From positions 1 to 43,799 of the forward strand of contig CADALT010000037.1 of assembly GCA_902788785.1 (NCBI GenBank): a DNA stretch of 43,799 bases, read 5' to 3'. The DNA comes from an uncultured Ruminococcus sp. GTDB lineage: Bacteria; Bacillota; Clostridia; Oscillospirales; Ruminococcaceae. Positions 1 to 7,088 of the stretch are shown piece after piece. The translations under genes were made by a program, and so were the position numbers. The notes under the pieces were generated by a model. That model had not been told where the DNA came from, did not search any database, and saw only the letters and a program-made list of their open reading frames with translations. Every line of letters starts with the position of its first letter. Position 1 is the first letter of the stretch.

Positions 1-21
1 TGAGTACAGGCTCTGTGTCGC

Positions 22-56
22 ATAAAAAAGCGACCAAGATCTCTCTTAGTCGCTTT
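22..56 (-). terminator. Intrinsic terminator after the 122-1048 gene
   Basis: On the minus strand the 7-bp arms AAGCGAC and GTCGCTT (49-55 and 28-34) pair, with an inner AAGA/TCTT extension, and are followed by a T run. It lies about 65 bp past the stop codon of the minus-strand gene at 122-1048 and probably ends the yqeG-containing transcript. Confidence 0.8.
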
Positions 57-121
57 GCATAAGTTTTCTTTTAAAAGTTTGTCTAACTTTTTGGGGTCAT
101 TTCAGCTACAGGAACGGTCTG

Positions 122-1048
122 TTATACTATAAATACCGCAGCACATTCATTTTCATCATTAAAATCTACCCTTATGGTGTGCCCGGGTATAACTTTGTCG
201 TACAGCCACATCTTCGAGGAATACCCACCCGAGTCCATATATCTGTCAGGTACGCCCATCTCGCTCTCCACCGCACTCCTGTCACATCCCAGTGCAGGGA
301 ACGGGAAAGGCTTATCAAAACGTATGGCGTAAAGCCTGCTTGTATCCATGTTGAAAAACAAAGTCACGCCAATGTCGCCAAACCTGACAAAATTATATGT
401 CTGCCCCGAATCGTCGTTTTTTTGCAGCACAAGTTTTTTGCCCAGCACGAAAGATACCTGTTCTGCCGTCATGCCCGGGCGCAGCTCGGTGAAGCTTTTT
501 GCAGGTATGCCGTCCGCAAGAGCCGCAAGGCTGTATAACGCAAGCTCCACATGGTCACTGAGCCTTATCAGCGCAGTTTCAGATGCAACCGCATCAAAGG
601 GGCGGAATATTCGCCTGATCATATCAAAATAGCCGTCTGCATCACTTTCTGTAAGCTCCATGCCAAGCATCGCCCAAGGCTCCCACATTCCGGGGACCAG
701 TTCGTTGCCGCCCGTCATTACGAAATCCTGCGAGAGTATCGTATAGGCACGGCGGTTGTTTCGGCGCAGCGATGAAGTCAGCTGACCCACAGCGAATATA
801 TCTATGGTATCAAAACTTCCCCTGCTGCGGCAGGCGCTTATGGAGCTGAACCTGACCTTACAGACCTCCAGCCTGCGTGTCAGCCGCTCGAAGCTTTCCA
901 GTGCGTCCATATCGCTGTCGCAGTCGAACACCGCAAGTGTCAGCTGCGGTCTGATGCCATGCTCCAGCATATAGCTGCCGCACATCATGTTCATCAGCCT
1001 TGCCGTGCTTCTTTTATCAAGATTCATGACAACAGCATAATCACCCAC
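122..1048 (-). CDS. Conserved hypothetical protein, 308 aa
   Basis: I do not recognise this protein. No signal peptide or membrane segment is visible, so it is probably cytoplasmic. The C-terminal third (from about residue 190) contains a stretch reading LRPGMTAEQVSFVLG, which resembles the short helix-turn segments of SmpA/BamE-like folds, but that is only a weak likeness. The start is a GTG preceded by AAAGGAGG at 8 nt; an internal ATG at codon 8 has no comparable ribosome binding site. It is the last gene of a short minus-strand run that includes yqeG, and is followed by a good terminator. Confidence 0.7.
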   Translation of the reverse strand: MGDYAVVMNLDKRSTARLMNMMCGSYMLEHGIRPQLTLAVFDCDSDMDALESFERLTRRLEVCKVRFSSISACRSRGSFDTIDIFAVGQLTSSLRRNNRRAYTILSQDFVMTGGNELVPGMWEPWAMLGMELTESDADGYFDMIRRIFRPFDAVASETALIRLSDHVELALYSLAALADGIPAKSFTELRPGMTAEQVSFVLGKKLVLQKNDDSGQTYNFVRFGDIGVTLFFNMDTSRLYAIRFDKPFPFPALGCDRSAVESEMGVPDRYMDSGGYSSKMWLYDKVIPGHTIRVDFNDENECAAVFIV

Positions 1049-1092
1049 GGTGTCCGCCTCCTTTCAGCCGACGCAGCTGCGCCGCTTTTTCA

Positions 1093-1305
1093 TCATGAAT
1101 TTGAATTGATGGTATAGCCCTCTTCTTTAGGGTTAGCTACCTTGATGGAGATGACATGGCGCAGATTGAGGTAGATGGACTCAGCATCTCTCTCCACAAC
1201 TATCCAGTCATTTGAAAGGTCACGCAGTACATAGTTGCGGTACTCGCCGTCGTCTGTTGCAAAGTTACACTTTACGCCTATCAGTTCTCTGAAAAAATCA
1301 CTCAT
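1093..1305 (-). CDS. Small conserved protein, 70 aa, possibly Sm-like
   Basis: A short acidic/hydrophobic protein beginning MSDFFRELIGVKCNF. The alternating strand-like pattern (IGVKCNFATDDG, NYVLRDLS, WIVVERD, IYLNLRHVISIKV) resembles the compact beta-barrel layout of Hfq/Sm-like proteins, where the final 'I..I' strand follows a D/N-rich turn; this is inference from pattern only. The frame is open further upstream, but the ATG at 1305 has a GGAGGT ribosome binding site 7 nt away and is the credible start. It lies between yqeG and the 308-aa gene. Confidence 0.65.
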   Translation of the reverse strand: MSDFFRELIGVKCNFATDDGEYRNYVLRDLSNDWIVVERDAESIYLNLRHVISIKVANPKEEGYTINSNS

Positions 1306-1364
1306 GTTAAATACCTCCATTTGTAGAAAGATTTTGTATAGCACGCATCGCAATGATGCGCAGT

Positions 1365-1859
1365 TCACTTATTTGGGAATTCAGGCAGAAAGGGCTTCTC
1401 GCAGGCACGCTTGAACCTGAAAGGCAGGCTTTCCTCGGGCTTTATGGGGAATACGAAAATGCTCCTTACGCCCTTCATATTCGAGCCCAGCACGTCCGTG
1501 AATATCTGGTCGCCCACTGCTGCCACCTCACGCCTTTCGAGCCCCATGCGCTTTATCGCTCTGCTGTAGCCGATGGTCAGAGGCTTTGCGCCCTCGCACA
1601 CGAAATCTATCCCCAACTGCTCCGCAAAGGGCGTTACCCTCGGCGCATGGTTGTTAGAAACTATCATCAGGCTGATGCCTGCACGCTTCATGCTGTCTAT
1701 CCAATCCAGGCTCGATTTCGGCACCACGGGATTGTTGTGTGTGGTCAGCGTATTATCAAGGTCGAGCATCAGCCCCTTGATGTGCTTTTTATGCAGAAAT
1801 TCTGCGGTTATATCCGTCACCTTGTCAAAGACATAGGTGGGCTTGAAAAAGAAAAACAT
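1365..1859 (-). CDS. yqeG: YqeG-family HAD IIIA-type phosphatase
   Basis: The 164-aa protein is a haloacid dehalogenase-type phosphatase of the YqeG family. HAD motif I is seen as LMLDLDNTLT near residues 30-39 (nucleophile and general acid Asp), motif II as MIVSNN near 65-70, and the acidic motif with GDQIFTDVLG near 116-125. Length and motif order fit the family. In Firmicutes yqeG usually heads the yqeH-aroE-yhbY-nadD-yqeK-rsfS operon; here it is separated from those genes by leuS and rpsU and sits among small unknown genes. The substrate of YqeG is not well established. Confidence 0.9.
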   Translation of the reverse strand: MFFFFKPTYVFDKVTDITAEFLHKKHIKGLMLDLDNTLTTHNNPVVPKSSLDWIDSMKRAGISLMIVSNNHAPRVTPFAEQLGIDFVCEGAKPLTIGYSRAIKRMGLERREVAAVGDQIFTDVLGSNMKGVRSIFVFPIKPEESLPFRFKRACEKPFLPEFPNK

Positions 1860-1872
1860 ATTTCCTCCGAGA

Positions 1873-2409
1873 TCATTTATATTTTGCTATGGTGCTGTCG
1901 TCCCATACCTGCACCTCGATATATCTTTCGGGACCATATTCTCCCCCGCTGTTCCAAACCTGCGGCAGACCGTATTTTTCGATGATATGAAGTATCTCAT
2001 CATAGGTATAGACCTGTCTGCGGTATTCCTTGCCGTCATTTACTCTAGGGCTGAACGTCGGGTGCGAATCGCCGTAAGTGAAGGACAGAGTATCAAGATC
2101 AAATTCACCGACATCTATCTTTACAAAAGCAGGCTCATCATACCAGCTCTCAAGCCACGGGCATTCCTCAACCACCATATAGTGGGGCGTATCCCTCAGC
2201 ACCCTGCCGCCTTTTGCCGCAAAAGCCCTGCGGACTATATCTTCATAATGCCGCCTGTCAGCCACATATGAATCCTGCCGTTTGGCGCACATACTTTCGG
2301 GCTTTTTCATCTTGATATTCTCCAGGACTTTCTGCGCATCATCATCGTTAAGTTCCGATATACTGCGGAAAGCCCCTGCATTTCTGTCAAAATAATGATA
2401 CAGGTACAT
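1873..2409 (-). CDS. Hypothetical protein, 178 aa
   Basis: I do not recognise this protein. It is soluble and rich in charged and aromatic residues, with no signal peptide or membrane segment. The N-terminus (MYLYHYFDRNAGAFRSIS) looks like those of small Clostridia proteins of unknown role. The ATG at 2409 follows GGAG by 5 nt. A promoter (TTTACT-17-TATAAT) lies 40-70 bp upstream, so this gene likely leads the transcript that continues through yqeG, the 70-aa gene and the 308-aa gene. Confidence 0.7.
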   Translation of the reverse strand: MYLYHYFDRNAGAFRSISELNDDDAQKVLENIKMKKPESMCAKRQDSYVADRRHYEDIVRRAFAAKGGRVLRDTPHYMVVEECPWLESWYDEPAFVKIDVGEFDLDTLSFTYGDSHPTFSPRVNDGKEYRRQVYTYDEILHIIEKYGLPQVWNSGGEYGPERYIEVQVWDDSTIAKYK

Positions 2410-2450
2410 GGCTGCTCCAATTTAACTTCGTTTAAATCTTGTTCACATTC

Positions 2451-2479
2451 ATTATAACATAAAATGCACTCAAAGTAAA
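2451..2479 (-). promoter_or_regulatory. SigA-type promoter for the yqeG transcript
   Basis: On the minus strand -35 TTTACT (2474-2479) and -10 TATAAT (2451-2456) are separated by 17 bp. It sits just downstream of the rpsU terminator and just upstream of the 178-aa gene. Confidence 0.6.
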
Positions 2480-2489
2480 GACTTTTATG

Positions 2490-2524
2490 CAAAATAAAAA
2501 AGAGGATATCCATAGATATCCTCT
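2490..2524 (-). terminator. Intrinsic terminator of rpsU
   Basis: A perfect 10-bp stem (2501-2510 with 2515-2524) and a 4-nt loop, followed on the minus strand by TTTTTTATTTT. It begins 14 bp past the rpsU stop codon. Confidence 0.9.
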
Positions 2525-2537
2525 CTTTATCCAAAAA

Positions 2538-2711
2538 TCAATACTTGCGCTTACGAGCAGCTTCGGACTTCTTCTTACGCTTTACCGAAGGCTTTTCATA
2601 GTGCTCTCTCTTACGAACCTCAGCGATAACGCCATCCCTAGCGCATGATCTTTTAAAACGCTTCAGAGCGGTATCCAGAGTCTCGTTCTTGCCAACACGA
2701 ATTTCTGCCAA
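2538..2711 (-). CDS. rpsU: 30S ribosomal protein S21
   Basis: The 57-aa product is bacterial ribosomal protein bS21, a small basic protein of the 30S platform that helps mRNA binding. The sequence starts [18 protein letters not shown] and ends in a very basic tail ([15 protein letters not shown]), as is standard for the family. The start is TTG: no ATG fits the conserved N-terminus, and GGGAGGG lies 7 nt upstream of this TTG. The gene is monocistronic, with its own promoter about 160 bp upstream and a strong terminator directly after it. The long leader suggests control at the RNA level. Confidence 0.95.
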   Translation of the reverse strand: MAEIRVGKNETLDTALKRFKRSCARDGVIAEVRKREHYEKPSVKRKKKSEAARKRKY

Positions 2712-2867
2712 AATGTTTCCCTCCCTTTGCCACCTATGACAGAGGTAATCTTCGGTCGCTCCCGTGATCCTCAAGGGTGATAGTGAAGGTCTGCCAACTG
2801 CAAACTTGTTACGCTTTACGCAATCTCTGTCCAAGATCTGCGGAAACCTTACAACCGAAATAATTAC
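2712..2867 (-). promoter_or_regulatory. Long structured 5' leader of rpsU
   Basis: About 155 nt of untranslated RNA is predicted between the rpsU promoter and its TTG start. On the minus strand AACTTGT at the 5' end can pair with ACAAGTT about 60 nt later, enclosing a hairpin with CGCA/TGCG and TCT/AGA steps. A second hairpin (ACCT...AGGT) ends close to the GGGAGGG ribosome binding site. Ribosomal protein genes are often autoregulated through such leaders; that S21 does this here is inference. Confidence 0.45.
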
Positions 2868-2873
2868 AAGTTA

Positions 2874-2902
2874 ATTATACTATATTTCCACCCAAAAGTC
2901 AA
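2874..2902 (-). promoter_or_regulatory. SigA-type promoter for rpsU
   Basis: Minus strand -35 TTGACT (2897-2902), 17-bp spacer, -10 TATAAT (2874-2879). The predicted start is near 2867. Confidence 0.8.
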
Positions 2903-2962
2903 TAGCTGTGATAACATTTTTAAAATTTCCATGAAAATATTTTCGTTCATATTTTGGTTATT

Positions 2963-3160
2963 TTGACAATTGACAAGTTAATAAACTATATTATTTAGAT
3001 AATTTTGCAAATTAACAATTTTTATCCCATATTTTTCCAAATTTCGCCAAAACCAAAGTATTTCGGACAAAATCAACTCCCGCACCTAAGTACGTCGCTG
3101 ATATAGAAGCTTTTCGCCATAGTATTTCTGATATTCAGTCAGAAGTACTATGGCGTTTTT
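2963..3160 (+). ncRNA. Candidate small RNA with own promoter and terminator
   Basis: On the plus strand TTGACA (2963-2968) and TATATT (2987-2992) are 18 bp apart. About 120 bp downstream an imperfect inverted repeat of 17-nt arms (3115-3131 with 3139-3155, one bulge or mismatch) is followed by TTTTT. Nothing between them encodes a plausible protein. This could be a roughly 160-nt RNA starting near 2999, the decayed remains of a gene, or a chance arrangement in AT-rich DNA. The remainder of 2903-3230 shows no other feature apart from the next promoter. Confidence 0.3.
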
Positions 3161-3161
3161 A

Positions 3162-3190
3162 TTGACAGCATTTCGATGTTGTGATATAAT
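3162..3190 (+). promoter_or_regulatory. Consensus promoter for the DUF7668-like gene
   Basis: Perfect -35 TTGACA (3162-3167), 17-bp spacer and -10 TATAAT (3185-3190), with the extended TGn element. It starts directly after the T run of the hairpin at 3115-3160, which may insulate it from upstream transcription. Confidence 0.85.
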
Positions 3191-3230
3191 TGTTACTAAC
3201 ATAAATCGAAAATGAAAGGAGAATAAATCA

Positions 3231-3626
3231 ATGACAGAGCAAGAGGCAAAAAAACTGGCTGAACCAATAGTTAAAGAAGTGGTCAATTGTATGGCAGAAG
3301 GTAGGTATGATCTGATTCCTGATTATGCCGGTTTTCAAGACGAAAGCATTACAATTGAAGATTTCAAAGGATGGGCAGAAGATTATTTAAAAGACAACGA
3401 ATTATCGCACTATGACAAATACGGTGTTCCGAACAACTTTCAACCCCAATATGATAAGTCTTTATATCATCAGTTCAGTGTATATTTATATAAAAATGGT
3501 AACGGTTTTGAGGTTGACTATGACCTTACTACTGACAGCGAAATAAATGACTTAACACTAATTATGGAATTCCTATTTGTAGATAACGGTGTAAAAGCTT
3601 ACATTGTTGATATTCACGTTTTATAA
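3231..3626 (+). CDS. DUF7668-like protein, 131 aa
   Basis: A soluble acidic protein. The end of the sequence (LTLIMEFL... then YIVDIHVL) and the helical N-terminus (KKLAEPIVKEVVNCMAEGRYD) match my memory of DUF7668 proteins, which have no known function and often appear as isolated accessory genes. AAAGGAG lies 9 nt before the ATG. The gene is the only plus-strand gene in the first 29 kb, is AT-richer than its neighbours, and has a perfect consensus promoter, so it looks like a recently acquired single-gene unit between leuS and rpsU. A role as an immunity or defence protein is possible but unsupported. Confidence 0.75.
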   Translation: MTEQEAKKLAEPIVKEVVNCMAEGRYDLIPDYAGFQDESITIEDFKGWAEDYLKDNELSHYDKYGVPNNFQPQYDKSLYHQFSVYLYKNGNGFEVDYDLTTDSEINDLTLIMEFLFVDNGVKAYIVDIHVL

Positions 3627-3734
3627 ATACCGATTATCATATTACGGCTGCGGAAACGATCAGCGTTTATGCATTCCAAAATGTATCCGTAAACCTTTAG
3701 ATCAATGGCGGCGGGTACTGCCCGCAAAATACAA

Positions 3735-3766
3735 TGCCCCTGAGTGCTTTGAAACACTCAGGGGCA
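3735..3766 (-). terminator. Terminator of leuS (convergent with the DUF7668-like gene)
   Basis: A perfect 12-bp stem (3735-3746 with 3755-3766) with an 8-nt loop lies about 55 bp past the leuS stop codon. On the minus strand it is followed by TTGTATTTT, on the plus strand only by AAAACTT, so it mainly serves leuS but could block both transcripts. Confidence 0.85.
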
Positions 3767-3820
3767 AAACTTCTATATGCGTATTCGTCATATGTACGGG
3801 AGCTGAAATATGTTTCGTTA

Positions 3821-6250
3821 TTACTTTACAACGATGTTTACCAGCTTGTTGGGAACGTAGATCTCCTTGACCACGGTCTTGCCCTCCATAAGTGCAGCAA
3901 CCGCAGCATCTGCCTTTGCCTTAGCAAGCACATCGTCCTTGGGCTCGTCCTTAGCTATATCCATCTTAGCCTTGATCTTGCCGTTGATCTGTACAACGAT
4001 CTCGACTGTATCCTCCACCAGCTGTGCCTCATCATATGTGGGCCACTTCTCATAAGCGATGGTGTCCTTATGACCGAAGATGCTCCAGATCTCCTCACCG
4101 ATATGGGGCGAGATGCAGGACAGCATCTTGATAAAGCCCTCTGCATACTCCTTGGGGCAGGTACCGTTCTTATATACCGCATTTACGAATATCATCATCT
4201 GTGCGATAGCTGTGTTGAAAGCCAGCTGCTCGTAATCATCAGATACCTTCTTGACGGTCTGGTGGTAAACCTTGGTCAGTGCGCCGTCATTTTCCTCGGT
4301 AAGATTTTTCTCCTCGGTGAAGAAATTCCATACACGGTTGAGGAACTTCTTTGCGCCCTCAACACCGCTCTGGCTCCAGGGCTTGGAAACCTCCAGAGGA
4401 CCCATGAACATCTCATAGAGTCTGAGGGTATCTGCGCCGTAATCCCTGATTATATCCGAGGGATTGACCACATATTTCGGGAAACGCTTGCCCATCTTAA
4501 CGCCGTTCTCACCCAGTATCATACCCTGGTGTACCAGCTTCTTGAAAGGCTCCTTAGTGGGTGCAAGACCCTTATCATAGAGGTATCTGTTCCAGATACG
4601 TGAATACATAAGATGACCTACTGCGTGCTCGGGACCGCCTATGTAGAGGTCGACAGGCATCCAGTGCTTCAGCAGTTCCTGGTTTGCGAACTCCTTATCG
4701 TTATGGGGATCAATATATCTCAGGAAGTACCAGCTCGAACCTGCGCTGCCGGGCATGGTAGAAGTCTCACGCACACCCTTGATACCATTGTGGTCATACT
4801 GCTTCCACTCTGTTGCATTTTCCAGAGGTGCTTTGCCGTTCTTGCCCTTGTAGTCGTCAAGCTCGGGCAGTATGAGAGGCAGTTCATCATCATCAAGAAC
4901 GTGTATGCCGTTCTCGGTATGTACCACAGGAACAGGCTCGCCCCAGTAACGCTGACGAGCGAATATCCACTCACGGAAGTGATAGTTTACAGTGCGCTTT
5001 GCTCTGCCCATCTTCTCCAGCTTGACTGTGATAGCTTCCTTAGCTTCCTCAACAGTCATTCCTGTGAACTCCTCGGAGTTTATGAGCTTGTAGCCCTTGC
5101 CCAGGTACTCGGTCTTCTCCATAGCGGCATCTGTAACGTCGATGTGACCGTCCTTGCCGTCGATGACCTGTATCATGTCGATGTTATGTGCTACTGCATA
5201 CTCAAAGTCACGCTGGTCGTGGCTCGGTACAGCCATAACTGCGCCTGTGCCGTAGCTTGCCAGTACGAAGTCGCCTATGAACATACGGACTTCCTTGCCG
5301 TTTACGGGGTTTATGCAGGTAACGCCCTTGAGCTCACAGCCCGACTTTGTCTTGTTGAGCTCGGTACGGTCCATATCATTTTTCTTCTTGGTCTCGTCGA
5401 TGTAAGCCTGTACCTCTTCACGGTTCTGCACCCTGTCAAGAAGGCTCTCGGTGATGGCACCGTCAGGAGCGAGTACCATGAAAGTGATACCGTAGATAGT
5501 CTCGATACAAGTGGTGAAGATGGAGAACTTTCCGCCGCCCACGATATCGAATTCTACCTCGACACCTGTTGACTTGCCTATCCAGTTGCGCTGCATGGAC
5601 TTGGTAGACTCAGGCCAGTCTATCTCATCAAGACCCTCCAGCAGCTTTTCAGCAAAAGCAGGCTGGTCGATGACCCACTGCTTCATATTCTTTCTTACCA
5701 CAGGGAAACCGCCGCGCTCGGACTTGCCGTCGATGACCTCATCGTTGGAGAGCACTGTACCCAGCTCTTCGCACCAGTTTACGGGCATATCTATGTACTT
5801 TGCATAGCCGTCCTTATACAGCTGCTTGAATATCCACTGGGTCCACTTATAATACTCGGGATCGGATGTAGCTATCATCTTCGACCAGTCATAGTCAAAG
5901 CCCAGTTCTTTCAGCTGCTTGGAGAATGTCTTTATATTCTCCTGAGTAAAGCCGTTGGGATGGTTGCCTGTAGTTACCGCATACTGTTCGGCAGGCAGAC
6001 CGAAAGAGTCATATCCCATGGGGTGCAGTACATTATAGCCCTGCATACGCTTCATACGTGAAACTATATCACTTGCGGTATAGCCCTCGGGATGGCCTGC
6101 ATGAAGACCCACGCCCGAAGGATAGGGGAACATATCCAGCGCATAGAACTTAGGCTTCGAGAAATCCCATACATCTGTCTTGAAAGTTTCATGCTCCTCC
6201 CAGTACTTCTGCCATTTCTTTTCGATGGCACTGTAATCATAATTGCTCAT
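3821..6250 (-). CDS. leuS: Leucyl-tRNA synthetase, variant editing motif
   Basis: The 809-aa class I synthetase charges tRNA-Leu. The HIGH signature is HAGH at residues 50-53. The KMSKS loop reads KMGKR at 585-589, keeping the catalytic second Lys. A CP1 editing domain spans about 225-420: the threonine-rich motif, normally TTRPDT, reads TTCIET at 246-251, while the HDQRD motif that holds the editing-site Asp is intact (344-348). A C-terminal anticodon-binding domain follows. Length is slightly below the usual 810-880 aa. The ATG at 6250 follows AAAGGTGAT. It has its own promoter 44 nt upstream and no T-box leader. The altered motif may mark weakened leucine editing or simply a lineage variant. 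Confidence 0.95.
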   Translation of the reverse strand: MSNYDYSAIEKKWQKYWEEHETFKTDVWDFSKPKFYALDMFPYPSGVGLHAGHPEGYTASDIVSRMKRMQGYNVLHPMGYDSFGLPAEQYAVTTGNHPNGFTQENIKTFSKQLKELGFDYDWSKMIATSDPEYYKWTQWIFKQLYKDGYAKYIDMPVNWCEELGTVLSNDEVIDGKSERGGFPVVRKNMKQWVIDQPAFAEKLLEGLDEIDWPESTKSMQRNWIGKSTGVEVEFDIVGGGKFSIFTTCIETIYGITFMVLAPDGAITESLLDRVQNREEVQAYIDETKKKNDMDRTELNKTKSGCELKGVTCINPVNGKEVRMFIGDFVLASYGTGAVMAVPSHDQRDFEYAVAHNIDMIQVIDGKDGHIDVTDAAMEKTEYLGKGYKLINSEEFTGMTVEEAKEAITVKLEKMGRAKRTVNYHFREWIFARQRYWGEPVPVVHTENGIHVLDDDELPLILPELDDYKGKNGKAPLENATEWKQYDHNGIKGVRETSTMPGSAGSSWYFLRYIDPHNDKEFANQELLKHWMPVDLYIGGPEHAVGHLMYSRIWNRYLYDKGLAPTKEPFKKLVHQGMILGENGVKMGKRFPKYVVNPSDIIRDYGADTLRLYEMFMGPLEVSKPWSQSGVEGAKKFLNRVWNFFTEEKNLTEENDGALTKVYHQTVKKVSDDYEQLAFNTAIAQMMIFVNAVYKNGTCPKEYAEGFIKMLSCISPHIGEEIWSIFGHKDTIAYEKWPTYDEAQLVEDTVEIVVQINGKIKAKMDIAKDEPKDDVLAKAKADAAVAALMEGKTVVKEIYVPNKLVNIVVK

Positions 6251-6300
6251 TCTACTTCATCACCTTTGTCATGTCTTGATTTATAAAAACTCCAAAAGAT

Positions 6301-6329
6301 ATTATATCATATTTATCCGTGCATTGCAA
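6301..6329 (-). promoter_or_regulatory. Promoter for leuS
   Basis: Minus strand -35 TTGCAA (6324-6329), 17-bp spacer, extended -10 TGATATAAT (TATAAT at 6301-6306). The predicted leader is only about 44 nt, too short for a T-box riboswitch. Confidence 0.75.
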
Positions 6330-6413
6330 GTATTTTGTTTTCTCCCCGCATCGGGCGCAGAGCTTTTACAGCAAACGCCATCAAGAACTTCCCTGCCTAC
6401 ACGTTCTGTCACA

Positions 6414-6782
6414 TCAATTCTTGGTCAGGTAAGCGGATATATCCACTTCCTTGCCGTCGCTCCAGAGTCTTTCCAGCTTGTACTGGTCACGGGTCTCCTT
6501 ATTGAAGATGTGTACCACTATATCACGGTAATCCAGCACTATCCAGTTGTTGGGACCATAGCCCTCGGTGTGGTGTGGCTCGATACCCTGCTGGGTCAGC
6601 CTGAATTCTACCTCTTCAGCCATAGCCTTGGTCTGTACGGTAGAACCGCCGTTTGCTATCACAAAGTAGTCAGCGAGTATAGTCAGGTCGCCTATGCCTA
6701 TAGCCTGTATCTCCTCGCCCCTCTTTGAGTCAAGCGCCTTAACTATCAGTTCCAGCTTCTGCTCGGTAGTCATTTCTGCCAT
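6414..6782 (-). CDS. rsfS: Ribosome silencing factor RsfS (YbeB/Iojap)
   Basis: The 122-aa protein belongs to the RsfS family, which binds ribosomal protein uL14 and blocks joining of the subunits during starvation. Typical signatures are GIGDLTILADYFVIANG near residues 30-46, EGYGPNNWIVLDYRDIVVHIF near 75-95 and the closing YKLERLW. The ATG at 6782 follows AGGAGG at 7 nt; the in-frame ATG nine codons earlier lacks such a site. In Firmicutes rsfS directly follows yqeK. Here about 350 bp with a toxin-antitoxin-like module separate the two genes, and the antitoxin promoter lies just upstream of the rsfS ribosome binding site, pointing away. Confidence 0.95.
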   Translation of the reverse strand: MAEMTTEQKLELIVKALDSKRGEEIQAIGIGDLTILADYFVIANGGSTVQTKAMAEEVEFRLTQQGIEPHHTEGYGPNNWIVLDYRDIVVHIFNKETRDQYKLERLWSDGKEVDISAYLTKN

Positions 6783-6802
6783 ATTATTTCCTCCTGTATA
6801 TA

Positions 6803-6831
6803 TTGACAAAGATCTTTTTTCGTGTTATAAT
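6803..6831 (+). promoter_or_regulatory. Perfect consensus promoter for the antitoxin RNA
   Basis: TTGACA (6803-6808), 17-bp spacer, TATAAT (6826-6831), all matching the SigA consensus. It points away from rsfS toward the 3' part of the toxin gene, where no plus-strand coding sequence exists. Confidence 0.85.
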
Positions 6832-6837
6832 AATATC

Positions 6838-6940
6838 ATAAAAGAGGGTGTCGCACGGCTGTGCGGTTCTCCCCCATTAAGATGTTATCATATAATAACC
6901 GCCTTATGTGGAAGTTGGGCGGTTATTTCTTTTTGTTATT
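6838..6940 (+). ncRNA. Candidate antisense antitoxin RNA
   Basis: A roughly 100-nt RNA is predicted from the consensus promoter at 6803-6831 to an intrinsic terminator. That terminator has a 10-bp perfect stem (6894-6903 with 6918-6927) followed by TCTTTTTGTT. The RNA holds an earlier hairpin (GCAC/GTGC within 6848-6876). It covers the stop codon and the whole 3' untranslated region of the divergent-strand toxin gene, so the two RNAs would pair at their 3' ends. This is the same geometry as txpA/RatA and bsrG/SR4 of Bacillus subtilis. Expression is not shown by the sequence. Confidence 0.65.
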
Positions 6941-7003
6941 GTTTACAAGTCCTATTATGCCTATCAGCACATTTATCAGAGTAAGTACTTCAAGAATAGT
7001 CAT
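6923..7003 (-). CDS. Small hydrophobic toxin-like peptide (holin-like type I toxin)
   Basis: A 26-aa peptide beginning MTILEVLTLINVLIGIIG and ending NNNKKK: one hydrophobic membrane segment with a short polar head and a lysine tail. The head pattern M-x-x-x-E-x-L-x-L-I/M resembles TxpA, BsrG and other 'putative holin-like toxins', which insert in the membrane and stop growth when not silenced by antisense RNA. The ribosome binding site GGGGGTGA lies 6 nt before the ATG and is buried in a hairpin. A perfect consensus promoter lies about 85 nt upstream, and the stop codon lies in the terminator stem of the antisense RNA. The module interrupts the yqeK-rsfS operon. Toxicity is inferred. Confidence 0.7.
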   Translation of the reverse strand: MTILEVLTLINVLIGIIGLVNNNKKK

Positions 7004-7012
7004 TGAAACTCA

Positions 7013-7028
7013 CCCCCGTTTCCGGAGG
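7013..7028 (-). promoter_or_regulatory. Hairpin masking the toxin ribosome binding site
   Basis: On the minus strand CCTCCG, a GAAA tetraloop and CGGGGG form a 6-bp stem (one G-U pair) whose 3' arm is the ribosome binding site of the toxin gene. Hiding this site in the full-length mRNA is a known trait of type I toxin messages. A second small hairpin (CGTCT/AGACG) lies just upstream. Confidence 0.65.
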
Positions 7029-7088
7029 AAGATTTGAACCGCCGCGTCTTTTAGACGTTTTGCCGCTTATGTGCAACACCCGATCTGT

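Noticed and set aside
3734-5572. Long plus-strand frames of 289 and 319 codons opposite leuS
   Set aside because: They are shadows of the leuS codon pattern, lack ribosome binding sites and do not resemble any family.
6251-6413. T-box riboswitch before leuS
   Set aside because: The promoter at 6301-6329 leaves only about 44 nt of leader and no specifier loop or antiterminator is visible.
7021-7070. Stretch that looks like the 3' half of a tRNA on the minus strand (GGTTCAAATCTTCC)
   Set aside because: The T-stem-like arms do not pair and no acceptor, D or anticodon stems can be assembled. It is better explained as the structured 5' leader of the toxin-like peptide gene.
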